64,000 nucleotides of DNA, taken from Lepidodermella squamata. Taxonomy: Eukaryota; Gastrotricha. Each line of letters opens with the position of its first letter. The stretch's first letter is position 1. Positions 37,005 to 49,186 of the stretch are shown here, in pieces. The translations under genes were made by a program, and so were the position numbers. The DNA lies in the NCBI GenBank assembly GCA_047495785.1, contig JBLDXI010000032.1:868001-932000 (forward strand), in the 5' to 3' direction. The notes under the pieces were generated by a model that did no database searches, had not been told where the DNA came from, and saw nothing but the letters and a program-made list of their open reading frames with translations.

Positions 37005-39982
37005 TATGGCATAAAAGGGCGTTTCTCCGATTTTAGTCATGTTTGGATAATAAACCATAAAAACAACGAAATAAGCGAATGACAAAGCCCCAACTAGAGC
37101 GATTAGGTGTTCTACTTGTTTTGATCAAAACCAAAACAAAAATAAAGCACAGTCTTCCCCTTTCAAAACAAATAAAACCAAAACATGATTGAATCAAAGC
37201 AAATATTTTCAAAGCTTTTTTTGCCCTTCAAACTGTCAAAACTCAAAACAAATCAAACCAAATCCCTATCACTGATAGCCAAGCGACGGAGTTACACTTC
37301 ACGAATTTATATCGCGGAGATGTTACCGCACGCGTATCAGGCCTACGCCATGGAAAAGCAGCTGTCCGTTATTCAAATTCGCAGGATTCCACGTGCGAGA
37401 TAGAAAAACGTAACATTACATGAAAGTCACGTTTAACTGAAACGTAGCCGGTTTTGAAGCGTATCAAGTCATTAGAAAAGTGCTGTCAGTGGTCGTCAGG
37501 TGACTAGCTTCAGTCGAAATTTATTGTATTTTACGTATAGGAAAAGGCCACCGAGGGCCCGTGATTGACCTAAGCCACCGATTGCTAATCAAAATTCACC
37601 CGCATAGCTGAAATTGGCAGCTTCGCCAAGTTGGCACAGATTCCAAGTTCCAAGCTCCCAACAAAATTCAAAAAGCAATTTCGGATCGCGTTTGGTGGAT
37701 TATGAGCTTTTCTATGGCTTCCGCATTGAACTTATGGCTTTATGGACCTAAAATTCCCTGTAAGGAAAATTACCCGATTAAGCGTTTCCACCAGGATGGT
37801 GCCATTCAACCCCAAAACTTGAAAAATGCTATTTTAAAAAAATGTGAAGTTTTTGCAAAAATGGCATGCAGCATTTTCACCACCAGTTTTTCTGCTCGGA
37901 TCCGATTCTAACGAGAATTTCATTGAAGTTTACCGCTCACAAGATCTATCGGATGGTGAAAGCCGCTTCAAAATATTCCTCCTGGTTAAGGAGATAATAC
38001 AATATTGCGAGGCAAAAAAAATATTGTTTGTACTTAACTTGAAGTCGGAAATCCGTAATTTTACTCCCTTTTTGCTGCACTTATTTCGCCAAAAAATGGA
38101 ATCCGTTATACGTTATACGGTCTCTCGCTCTTCTGCCTTTCGATATCATGTGCGGCGCCGTTGTTATAGAACCCAGATTCGACCTCAAAGTCATATCAAG
38201 TGGTTTTTAGCTGAATATCGCGTGGCTAGCTTCGAATACATCATTCGTTCAAACCACTTAAAATTGTCAAAAGGGTTCAATTTTTTAATCGAGGAAAATT
38301 CTCGAATTGAAATCTGTAGCTGATCGAACTGATTGAGTAATGATTATGCTTGTCATTTCCGAATATTGATTATATTCGATTCATTTTATGACAATATTTC
38401 TTTGAACTGGATACACGACAAGAGATAACGGAGTAACTGTTGGAGTGATTTTTATTCTTCTAACACAACAATAATATACCAACTCTCCTCCTGTTACCGG
38501 ATCCAAGTTTGCGGTTAGCTGAGCCAAATTAGCTGTTGCGGAACTAAAGTTTGGAATTTTTATTTGGCCTGAACCCACTTCGCGGAACTTCCAAGAGTTA
38601 TGATTATTGACCATAATAATTCTGAAATATATTCTCATCATCAAATTAAGCGCAAAAATCTGTGTAAGACGAAGTTTTCACTTCAGAAATCAAATTCGTA
38701 GAAATATTTGAAAAGTGACATTTAGGCACATCAACATGCAAATTTGGTTCTGCTACAGCAAATTTGGCTCCATTTGGATAAATTAATTTCTATTCATAGG
38801 TAAAGTTTAAGTGTACTAAACTCGCACTGCACATTGCACTTAGTCCTGAATTGGTGAAGCTCTTATTATTCCTAGAAATATTTTGCGATCCATTCATTTC
38901 CAACTGAACCGAAAATTGCAATAATCAGGGTTGATTAGTCACCCTATTACTTAATGGTAGTTTTCGCTTTCAGATCAAAGTCCATCGATTTTTTTACAAT
39001 TTTTGGTATTTTTCATCAAAAAAGTCTTGATAGAAACCAGTGAAAGCAAAACAACTATTTTTAAGTTATTGCTTCATCGAGGAAATCATTTCGATTGAGC
39101 CTATCCTAATTTGCCGCCGAACAGTTGCCGCCAGTTCCTAGTTCATTGGACAAGTTATTTTCGCGGGGTTCAAACTTGACCCGGCGAGTGGCTCATGGTG
39201 TTCCGATTTCCGATTAAACCTAGAAACGCGCCTATTACTGCGCCGATATCTTGTTGTTTGTTTCTTTACCAGACTGAGCTTGTGCCTCCAGACTGGGGTT
39301 TATAAAGCGCGCGCCTCTTTTCCGCAGACAGCGTTACGCAACGCATCGTTTAAAAGAGCTGAACATTACAAAGAGAAGTACCTCACAAACGCAAAAACCA
39401 TCGTGACAGAGGAAATATTTTAGAATTATATAGGTATATGTAGAATCGAAAGACATGAGCAATTCAAATTCTACCATAGTGATCGGTATATTTTATCGAT
39501 AGTTCATAACATAACTGCTGGGACGCTTGTATTATTGTGGGAATTTTTAATTGATATTTTTTAATACAATTAAAAAATTTAAATTGTTTGATATATTTGT
39601 TTAAATTTTTTTCCAATTTTTTTTCATTAATTTTTTTATTAAGATAACGCACTCGATCCTAATATCCAGTGTATCCTGAAGTAAATTCAATGTCCATTCA
39701 GCACATCTTGAAACCACACGAGATATAAAACATTTCATTGAAAAAACAGGCACGAGCAACGCAGCGGCGCTGAACTGAAAAGCGCGCCTATAAAATTGAA
39801 ACGCGTGTAGATGAGAGCTAACCCTATTGTTATCGCGAGCAGCGCGCCAGTTGGTCAATTTGATTTTCCGCGAAATTTTTCAATGAACTTGTGCAAGAAC
39901 TAACTCGTGATCATAGCTCAGTGTTTTAAATTTTAGCCCTTTTCTATCGTTGAATTTTACACATTTTAACTACATAGGTCTA
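37005..39982. other. Intergenic stretch upstream of gene B
   Basis: A 160-codon open frame at 37844-38323 has no recognisable domain and no clear splice or initiation context; I do not call it a gene. TATAAA-type boxes occur at about 39301 (followed by a GC-rich stretch) and 39788, the latter about 195 bp before the gene B start codon. Otherwise nothing recognised. Confidence 0.4.
39788..39797 (+). promoter_or_regulatory. Candidate TATA box of gene B
   Basis: TATAAAATTG preceded by a GC-rich block, at a plausible distance for a short 5' UTR. Gene A has a similar TATAAATA at a similar distance. Weak evidence. Confidence 0.3.
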
Positions 39983-42900
39983 ATGTATATGCAGTTCCTC
40001 TGCCTATTGTTGACCCTGGCAGGGTCATGCTGGGCGGCCGAGGACCGCCTCGACGCTGCTCACGTTGTTTTTATCATCGACCCGGTCGACCTATCGCCGT
40101 CTGACCAGACCAATGTCCTAGCTTTCACACGGGAAGCCGCGCGATCGGCGACTAAAAAAGGCGCCAATGTCGGACTTATTGTCGCCGATGATACTTATTT
40201 CACGGATGAGAGCGATTTCCGCAGCATGACCGGATCTAGGCGCATGGACCGTGTCAATCTGTACCAAGTCCAAGCGGAGCGGACTCTGAAAAATTTCAGA
40301 ATGCCAGCAGACCAGCTTTCAGTCTTACCCGACTCGCTTCGCATGCTCGTAATTTGTGAACAATTTATTTTTTTCAAATTTTACTAAAATTTTAATTTCA
40401 ATTTCAAATGTTTAGAATTTCAAATTTTTCAATTCTCGAATTGAAATGATATGAAAATCATTTTCAGCAATTAGGAATTTATTAATTTGATTTCAAAAAT
40501 TTCGATTTTTGGGGCTGTTCACAAACTATTCGCAATAATATATGAAAAGTACTACACTAATAATAATGCAGTACATTTATTATTATTAGTGTAGTACTTT
40601 TCATATATTATTGCGAATAGTTTGTGAATAGACCCTTTTGAAATTTTTAATTATTTGAAATTAATTCAAATTTTTTTAATTTCCTCAATTTTTTACTTCA
40701 ATTTTTTTTACTGTGATTCAGGGCCGCAGGGTGTCTTTTATGAAAAATAACCCTAATGTCATCGTGATCCTGATCACCGGCGCCCAGCGGCTCGATTTCA
40801 TCGCCCTTGGCAACGCTTACCTCGACATTCAATCTGAAACCACCATCCGATATGGCGCCGTTGTTATCGGAAGCAAACTCAGCGTCGACGATTTCGCCTC
40901 CCTCACCGAGTCGCCGTGTCTGGCGATGCAAGTCGCCTCGAGCGATCAGCTGGTCGCCGAGATGAAGCACCAAGCTCGCGTTGCAGTTTTGGTTCGCCGA
41001 CTGACCCGCGCTGTCGATGATCTCGACAACACCGAACGACTTTGCGCGTCGATTGAGGGCGAAACTCAGCAAGAAGTGGAACGCATGACATCTGTCCAAA
41101 ACGAGGACAATCTGGAGGAAATGCAGGAAGAGAAGAATAACGATCAAGTTGAGGAGGAAAAGAAGGAACAAATCGAAGATGAGACCACAACTCCTCAGCC
41201 TGATTCTGAAACCGTTAACACCCGTACTCAATTTGAAGAGGAAACCATGCGGCAAATCGAAAAAACCGAAGGTATGGGTTAAAATGTTCAAAAAGGCTCA
41301 AAATTAAACTTGAAATTTCAAGAATGTTGCAGACAATTTTCAATAATTTTTCGAATTTTCGAATTTTTTTAATTATTCAGATTTTGAAGCGATCAACAAT
41401 TTTCAAAATTTAAATTTTTAAATTTTACTTAAACAATTTTTTTTTAATTTTAATTTACTGTAATATTTTAAATGAAATTTTCTTTTGAATTGAGGTCAGG
41501 GAACCCAGTCTAAGGATCCGTTGGTGTGCTTCCGCTGCGACGGCTGTGGCGAATCGAGCCCTGACCCGCGTTCGGTCATTAACTGTGCCGAATCAACGTC
41601 ATGCTTCACCGCCCGTGTCGGCTTTGGCGCCGATGCTGTGTATGTCCGCGGCTGCGAGGCGAAGTGTTCTGACGTTGACACCCCGGTGCTGAAGCGCATT
41701 TGCTGTAACGAAGGCCGCTGCAACGGTGCCGCTCCGCCCAGCTTCACCGGCAAGGCGCCGAAGAAGTCCGAGATCAAGGATCCTATCCGGGCGCAGAAGG
41801 TCAAAGAAGACAAGAAGATGATCAGGGGTTTGTTTATTTCAAAATTTGGTAATATGAAATATGAAGCATGGGTGACCATGGGTGACCATGGGGGATCATG
41901 GGTGACCATGGGGGATCATGGGTGATTTTGGGTGACTTTGAGTTACCTTTGATGATTTGTGCAATCACTTTAATTTCGAAGGATTCGGGTGACTTTGGGG
42001 GATTCTTAGGCGATTCATAGGGTAACCTTGGGTGATCTTGGGTAACTTAGGGTGATTTGGGTGCTGGGTGTATCGGGAGTATCTTGGACTATTGGGATTT
42101 TTCGGGAGATAATGGGCGACCCTGGGTTATCTGGGTGATCAAAGGTGATCAAGGGTGATCGTTGATCGTGTTTGAGAGGTGACTACTTGTAATTGGGCCA
42201 TATTCTCTTGAACCTCAAGGATTCTCTCAAGGGTGATAATGGGTGACCTCTCACAGCTGAGCGTTGACTTAACGACCTTTTATGTTGGAAGATACAGGTA
42301 TCAATGAGATTGTTTTTGCAGAAAACAAGATCAACTGGCCGCGAGAGATCACCTCGACCTCTACCCAGCCAACTACTACAACCACGCAAGCCGTGACGGC
42401 CCCGAGCAACCCGATGAATGTCCTAGTCTGCTACCGATGCGACGGCTGCTCCGAGGAGGCACCCAGCTCGCACCAGGCTACTCGCTGCGGCGACGCTGAG
42501 AAATACTCGTGCTTCACGTCTCGTGTGGTCGAGGGCGACAAGGTCACTTTCGTTCGTGGTTGCGAGGTCAAGGACAAGTGCTCCAATGTCGATTCGCCTT
42601 TGATGAAACGCACATGCTGCAATTCAAACATCTGCAACGGTGCATTCGGTACGGTTAACCTTTTTCTATAACATCAAGTTACTCGGCTGTTATACATTTG
42701 AGCTTTCTAGATGATTTTGGATGCTCAGGAAATAGGTCAGGTTTTAAGGATTTAGAGCTTCGCTAAGGGCTCAAATCGAATTTGTTTGCGATAACTATTT
42801 TTGAAGTTCGGACGTCCGGAAGTCCGGTTTCGGGCTTCACGCCATAGTTCCAGGTTAGCTCCTGAGTTCTGAAGGGTTTTCGGATCCATAATGTCGCGGA

Positions 42901-45900
42901 ATGCCCAGAAATTAGAATCTGGGTAAAGGTTCAAAGTTCCAAGTCTCAGGGAGTGGGGCTCAGGGATCGGGTTCAGGTCTCGGGGTTCGGAAATACAGAT
43001 AGTTAAAGGTTCAGGATTTTCGATGAAGGGTTTTGCCCGGGCTCCAACAAGGCTCAAGGTTCAGGACTGGTCCAAGTTCCAGTTATCCATTTTTTAGGGG
43101 TTTTCGAAGCTTGGAATTCCGGATTTGGGTTCGGATTTTAGGGATTCAGGGTTCAAGGTTAGGGATTCCAGCTTTCAGGGTTTGGGTATAGGGTTCCGGG
43201 TTTCCAGCTTCCTTGTGTCACGATTTTGGGGTCAAAGTTTCACGTTATAATTTCGGAGGCTCCAAATGTACTAATATTGAGTTTATTTTCCGTAACCAAG
43301 GTGACCAAAGTGCGGTTGTCAAACGCTCGACGACCACTCCAAGAGCCGAGCTGCAATCATACAGCGCCCTGACCTGCTACCGCTGCGACGGCTGCGGCGA
43401 ATCCGCCCCTGAAAGCCACCAGGTCCTAAAATGCGGCGACATCAACAAATACTCCTGCTACACGGCCTTTTTCGAAGGCACCTACGTCCGCGGCTGCGAG
43501 CTTAAGGGAAAATGCATTGAAGTCGACTCGCCCTTGCTGAAGCGCACCTGCTGCGACTCGACCATGTGCAACGGCGCCGTAAGCACCCTGCGCACGACGA
43601 AGAAGTCATCGAAAACCACAAAACCGACTACTCCAGCTGTTCCATCGACAGCAGGCCCGACCATCCCGCCGATCGATCTCGCCAAGAGGCTCGTCGGGGA
43701 CATTGTCGATGCCGAGGTTAACCGGCCGTTCGCCAACGTTGAGCTGTACGTTGTCATCGACTTCGCGAATCTCACCAGCCCGGCTGATATGGAGGTCGTC
43801 AACTTCGGCAAGAAGTTCGCCGTTGAAGCGGCGATTCTTGGCGCTGAAGCGGCGCTGTGCAACGGCAACCGCATTCGCCGCGTCTCGCCCTACCAGATCT
43901 ACGTTGCGTTTGAGAATGCGAAGAAGCGCCCGACTAATGATGAAATCGTTCGTCGATTCGATAGCGAACTTCACATGGAGCCGGTTAAGGTTCAGCAGAA
44001 GGTTCGCATTCATCAGTATGTTACGACTACCCAGGCTCCGAAGAGCACCTCGACATTGCCGGAAAGCTTCAGTGAATTGGTAAGCACTTCATTTACGACT
44101 CAGCTAGTGCAGTCAAAAAATCTAGAAAAAACTTTGAACTTCGAAAATAATTTCGTACGGAAAACTGCTTAATTGCGGGTTGATGAAATTTAAAAAATAA
44201 ATTGAAATTTTGAAATTAAATACGCTAAACTGAAAGATGGGTGATCTAGGGTGATTAGGTAAATTTCGTACCCTTAGATAACCTTGGGTCTCTTGGAATT
44301 CCGAGGATCATGGGTCATTTTGGGTCATTTTTTACCTTGAATCAGCATTATAAAAACTTGAAAAATTTGTTATTTTTATTAGAATAAATTGTTCAAAAAC
44401 ACTTCAATTTAAGGTTGGAGAAACTGATGGACAGAAATCTCACAAAACCCTAAAATTCAACCTTAATTTTTTTCAATTCTGAAATTCAAAAATTTTGATT
44501 TAAAAATTTAATTCGAAAAATAGGAACTAAGATTGTGAAGAAAAATTGGAACTAAAATTGGAGAGCTCAAAAAATCTCTATTGTACCTAACTCCATTTCA
44601 GTTTTCGAATTTTTTCCGTAATGTCCCAAACGAAGGAATTCAAGGATATATTTTCGACGGGTTTTGATGCTTTGATCTGAAAATCCACCTTAATATTGAA
44701 ATTGTTAATCAAACGCTGAGTAGCCTAACGGTTGAAATGTGGATTTTCCGGAAATTTGTAAGGCGAGTTTGGTGGAACTTCAAATTTCAAAAGGGAAACT
44801 TTCAAAAAGCTCTGAAAAGATTCTGTACAACCAGTTCATCCAAAAAATTTCGAGCAATTATTGGAGAATGAATGAAAACTTCAAGCACTCTCTCCACTAA
44901 TTGTTTGCATTATTTTGAGTTTTGAAATGAATTTCAACTTTTTAGATTTGAAATTTTTGAATTTTTGCAATTTGAATTTCGAAATGGATTTCTTGAAGTT
45001 TGAAGTTTGAATATTCTGAATGCTGATTTTTATATCTTTTATCAGGCCGACAAGCTGATTCTCACGCAAGACCCTGCCTCTCACCGCGATTTGTTCATCG
45101 TTTTCCTCACCGCAGCTGAAATGACGCAAACCGGCGCGATGAGCATGTGGGATAGCCACGAAAAGATCTCCGAACTGAAGCCTCACTACCTAACGCTGAT
45201 GCTCGGCAAGAAGACGGACGCCGAGTCGTTCATCGAACTGAACGAGAACAGCGAAAACCCGCGCTGCATGGTCATGCGCTTCGAATCTATGCCGAAGCTG
45301 TCGGCGGCTGAGGTTGAACTGTCCCGCCTGCTGGTTGAAAGCGTCGACTACGTCCGCGCCCACGAAACCCTATCGACCTTCCGCTGCGGCCACGAACCCG
45401 CTGCTCCAGTCACCCGAGCCAGGGCGACTACGACGACGACCACCCCAGAGCCTGAGGAGGAGCCGGAACCAGTCGAGCAAGATGAGGAGGGTACCAAGGT
45501 CGGCCCTGTTCACGTGATGACCAAGCCGGAAGACCCGACCCAGGTGCTGATTGTCGAGCCTGAGGCCGAACCTCAAGCTAAGCCGGAGCCGGAGCCTGAG
45601 GTTGAACTTCATACCAAGAAGACGGTGGTTGAAATTGAAGTTGTCGATAAGAATGGCGAGGCGATTGAGAAGATCGTTGTTGTTCCTCGCACGAAGCCTG
45701 ACCAGGAGGAGGGTGAGAAACCGGAGGATCTTGAAGATGCTCGCCGTGTTGTTGTCGTGGTCGAGGAAGAGCCGATGGCTAAGAAGGGCCATGGCCACAA
45801 GGAAGAGGTCGAAAAGATCATGGAAGGCCTCGAAGAGCCTCAAGCAAAGGGTTAGACAATTTAAATTTCAAATAATAATTTCAAATTTGAAAATTCGAAA

Positions 45901-47483
45901 ACTTTGAATTTGAATTTTAATACATTTTATTTTATGAAGTTTTTAAAATTTTAAAAAATCTTTAAAATTTCCAGAATTCTCAAAAATGCCACATTTTTTC
46001 CATTATTTTATTTGCTAATTTTTTCGTAATTTCTTTCGTAGATTCGCATAAACCTGAGACCGTGGTCATTATCGAGCCCGAAATGGAGGAGGGTCACGCC
46101 GGCGATATGGCCCATCCCAAGAAGCATGCTAAGAAGCACGTCAATCACGACGAGTACGACGTGGCGGAAACTCATGATGAGCACGTCAAGCGTGAAAAGG
46201 CCGAAAAGCTGCACAAGCAGCAGATTGCTCACGATGAGTACGACGACCAGCATGGCGGCAAGAAGGAACAGGTTGAACAGGTTGAGAAGAAGGAGGAGAA
46301 GCCTGCTGAGGAGGAAGAAGAGCCGGTTGCCAACAAGCCGACTACCGAAACTCCGAAGAGTAAGCTAAATTTGAACTATAGTTTCGAAGTACCGAAAAAT
46401 TGGAAACTAGTCAACATCGAATTGTGGTTTTTAATATCCGAAAAGTTTAGTTTTTCAAATTTGTTCGAAGTTTTTTTTGAGAAAATATTTCATTTTTCTT
46501 ACTTCGAAACCATCCTTTCCATTTGTGCCCGAAATTTTAGGAGATAATCATTTCGAGTTCTTCCCCTATCAACATGAACTTCGATAGAGAAAAATTCGAT
46601 TATTATGAATTCTAAAACCCCATATTTCTATCATTCACCGTTAAGGAGAAAATCTAATTTCAAGTGGGTCACGTGACCATGCGTAATGTCACACCTGAGT
46701 GATTATCTCGAGAACATTGATAGATAAGAAGCCGCTCTCAAAGAAAAAGTTAATCACCGTAATGAGATCTACCTATTAATGCCTTCAATATGGTCCAAAA
46801 ATTGACGCTTCGGTGGATTTTGTTAACAATCCCACTGGTCACCCTATAGGATAAAAAAATCGATTTTCGGAAATCAAAATCAATAACGCGATAAAAGCAT
46901 TTCCATTTTTTCAATTCGGACTTTTCTAATTATTTAAGGTGGCTTGTCTAATTTGGCCGCCGGTTTCGGATCTATATTCAATATCTTTTCCTCGGATCCA
47001 ACTGTAGAGCCGGCGAAGAAGCATGACAAGCACGACCACAAGCACGACCACGATCACGCTGAAGCCGCGAAACCCGACGATGCCACCACCACCACCACCA
47101 AGTCATCAACCGAAGGCCGCCTGTTGTGCTACAAATGCGACCACTGTTCGGCTGACCAGCCATCGTCCGACTCGATTGTCGAGTGCGGCAGCGGCAACCT
47201 GACGTCGCCGAACCGTGGCGTCTGCTTCATCCAACGCATGGGTGACAAGTACTCGCGCGGCTGCATCGAAGGCTACGAGTGCCTCGAGACAACTACGCCC
47301 GAGCTGACCAACTTCTGCTGCAACTCGCATAGCCTGTGCAACGACGTGCTGCCGCGGTCGATCGCCGCCAAGGTCGACGCGAAGAAGAAGTCCAAAACGG
47401 CGAAGTCTGCAAGCTCCGCCCCGGTTGCCAACGCTATGGTCGCTGTTGTCGTTATTTCTGGCCTTGTCGCCATGATTCTGTAA
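39983..47483 (+). CDS. Large GPI-anchored vWA/Ly6 mosaic protein (gene B)
   Basis: Predicted surface protein of about 1,340 residues. Exons inferred: 39983-40348, 40722-41271, 41495-41827, 42322-42648, 43301-44079, 45046-45850, 46042-46359, 46939-47483, every phase consistent. Order: signal peptide (FLCLLLTLAGSCWA); vWA-like module 1 (HVVFIID... VIVILITGAQ, Cys pair SPCLAM/RLCASI); acidic Gln/Glu linker; Ly6-1 (CFRCDGC... CCNEGRCNGA); Ly6-2 (CYRCDGC... CCNSNICNGA); Ly6-3 (CYRCDGC... CCDSTMCNGA); vWA-like module 2 (ELYVVID... LFIVFLTAAE); a long Pro/Glu-rich then His/Asp/Lys-rich linker (HKHDHDH); Ly6-4 (CYKCDHC... CCNSHSLCND); GPI signal with a hydrophobic end (VVVISGLVAMIL). Both vWA modules lack the DxSxS metal motif. 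Each Ly6 has the ten-Cys pattern. Molecular role unknown; paralogue of gene A (9482-12116). Confidence 0.82.
40518..40628. repeat. Perfect 50-bp inverted repeat in gene B intron 1
   Basis: Arms 40518-40567 and 40579-40628 are exact reverse complements separated by an 11-bp loop. Transcribed with the intron it would form a long hairpin. It may be a tiny MITE. Confidence 0.93.
41868..42260 (+). repeat. G-rich degenerate minisatellite in gene B intron 3
   Basis: GGGTGACCAT/GGGGGATCAT units begin as near-perfect 10-bp repeats (41869-41935) and decay downstream into scattered GGGTGAT and GGGTAAC words. Related words recur in the later intron at about 44238-44330. Confidence 0.8.
42730..43215 (+). 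repeat. Degenerate GGGTTC/TTAGGG-like simple sequence in gene B intron 4
   Basis: Loose repetition of GGGTTC, AGGGATTC, TTAGGG and CAAGGTT words, densest at 43090-43205. Telomere-like words are present but not in register, so this is not a telomeric tract. Confidence 0.6.
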
Positions 47484-47697
47484 TTTGACACTATAAGTTA
47501 TATAGCCAGCTTGAAATCAAATCGAAAAATCTCAACCTACTTATTCAAGCTCTGTCGAAAAATGAATATTTATTGATCAAATTTATCTGTCAACATTTCT
47601 GGTGAATATTATTATTGCCGTGTCAATCGTGTATTTTTGATGCGTTTAAAGCATACTATATTATTTATTTCGCATATTATTGCCGGATGTTTTCTGC

Positions 47698-47703
47698 AAT
47701 AAA
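47698..47703 (+). terminator. poly(A) signal of gene B
   Basis: AATAAA about 215 bp after the gene B stop codon. Confidence 0.55.
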
Positions 47704-47979
47704 ATTGAGCTCATCTCGATGTTGTATTCATCTGCCGATAATTTTTTCCACACCGCAAAATAGTGAGAAATAAATTTCCTTTATAAAGGATCACGAGCTT
47801 ATGACCTACGTTGCCTACCTGCTATCATGAGACGAAATATTTAGCCGAATAAAGCGCTGTCTATTGGCAGCTCGAAATGACGAGGTCGATTTGTTGAACG
47901 ATTGCTTCTTATAAAGGATACTTATGCCTCAGAAGGAATTAGCATACATACGTATACTTGAGCGCCGATTCCGTTGTTA

Positions 47980-48372
47980 ATCCGAATCTGCGGCAATTCC
48001 ATCCTACCGAGTTGCTCAATACCTCTCCGTGTTGGTTCTGAAAGTGGGTACCCCATCGCATTCTGTTGAGAAATTCGGCCCTGCGTCAGATTTATGCAAT
48101 GGAACGAGATTATCTATGTTCAGCGATTGCGACACAACGTTATTGAAGGCAAGATTCATACTGGAAGCTTTGCTGGGAAAATTGCTCAGATCCCACAAAT
48201 TCCTCTCATCGCTGATCAGGATGGTAAACCTGTTGTCATTCGTCAAATGCCCGTCCGATTAGCCTTCAGCTGCTCAGTAAACAACTGCCAGGGTCAGGCT
48301 TTCCATTTTGGTCTGTTCCTCAAGCAGTGTGAGGCTTTTTCACACGATAAACGTTATGTCATTCGCGTGTGA
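47980..48372 (+). pseudogene. Helitron helicase (Pif1-like) C-terminal relic
   Basis: Pieces in different frames follow the order of Helitron helicase ends: QFHPTELLNTSP, LVLKVGTP, DLCNGTRL, then VIEGKIHTGSFAGK, PQIPLIADQD, PVRLAFSCSVNNCQGQAF and FSHDKRYVIRV. At least two frame changes are needed, and the upstream Rep and helicase domains are absent. Confidence 0.75.
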
Positions 48373-49186
48373 CTGACCCTCGCAATTTATTTGGCATGGA
48401 TAGTTCATACCGTTCATTACAGTATACTATTAAATTTGAATATGATAAACAAAAATTATCAAAAATGATTAAACTGACACCTACACGCAATTTATCAGTA
48501 TATAAAACATGCGGCACCGCTTGAAAATCCTGATAAATTTGTAATTTCTGATAAAATATACGGCACCAAAGCTTCCCGCAGCAAAGTGTTATTTTTCTGC
48601 TTCCTTAATGATTTTAGCATGTACAACGTTGCTTCTGCGTTTCAGGAATTCAAGAATTCGCCATTTATCAAACCGGAAGTGGAAAAAAATCGGCCCGTAG
48701 GAATTCGCTTTATTTTTGGAAACACCTGAAATAACTGCGAGTATTAAGTATAAAAGATCAATATTTGAAGGGATAATTAAGCTCCAATAATTGGCAAGAT
48801 GATACAGTAATACCACTGGTCTCAAACGAGCAATAAGTAATCGCGTAGAAGTATAATCCATCAAATCAACATCGAATTAATTAAGGTAGATCGATCAGAA
48901 CTGAAAATCAGTTTTTTATAGTTGAAGAGAGAATTGAGTTTCGAAATGCGAACCAGGCTTGGACATCAAAACGTAACGCGTTGCCGCGCAAGGGAAAATA
49001 ACCAAGACCTTAGTTTAGAGGCAAATTTATAAACAAACAAATCGAATGAAATTTCAGCTATACAAAAACGACCGCAGTAGGTTAAAGTAGCGAGCGGCGG
49101 AAATCAGTGAAAAAACGGTAAAAAATCGGAAACATAATGTCTTCTCACACATTTTGAATATAGTCGCGAAATTTAGAAAAAACGTA
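48373..49186. other. Non-coding stretch between the Helitron relic and the inverted element
   Basis: An open frame on the minus strand at 48589-48864 has no recognisable domain and I do not call it. No Helitron 3' terminal hairpin could be assigned with confidence. Confidence 0.3.

Noticed and set aside
37844-38323. 160-codon open frame
   Set aside because: No recognisable domain, no good splice or start context; kept only as a note in the intergenic description.
43090-43205. TTAGGG-like words suggesting interstitial telomere sequence
   Set aside because: Words are out of register and interrupted; only a loose G-rich simple repeat.
48589-48864. 91-codon hydrophobic open frame on the minus strand
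   Set aside because: Unsupported by splice sites or any known family; lies among transposon debris.
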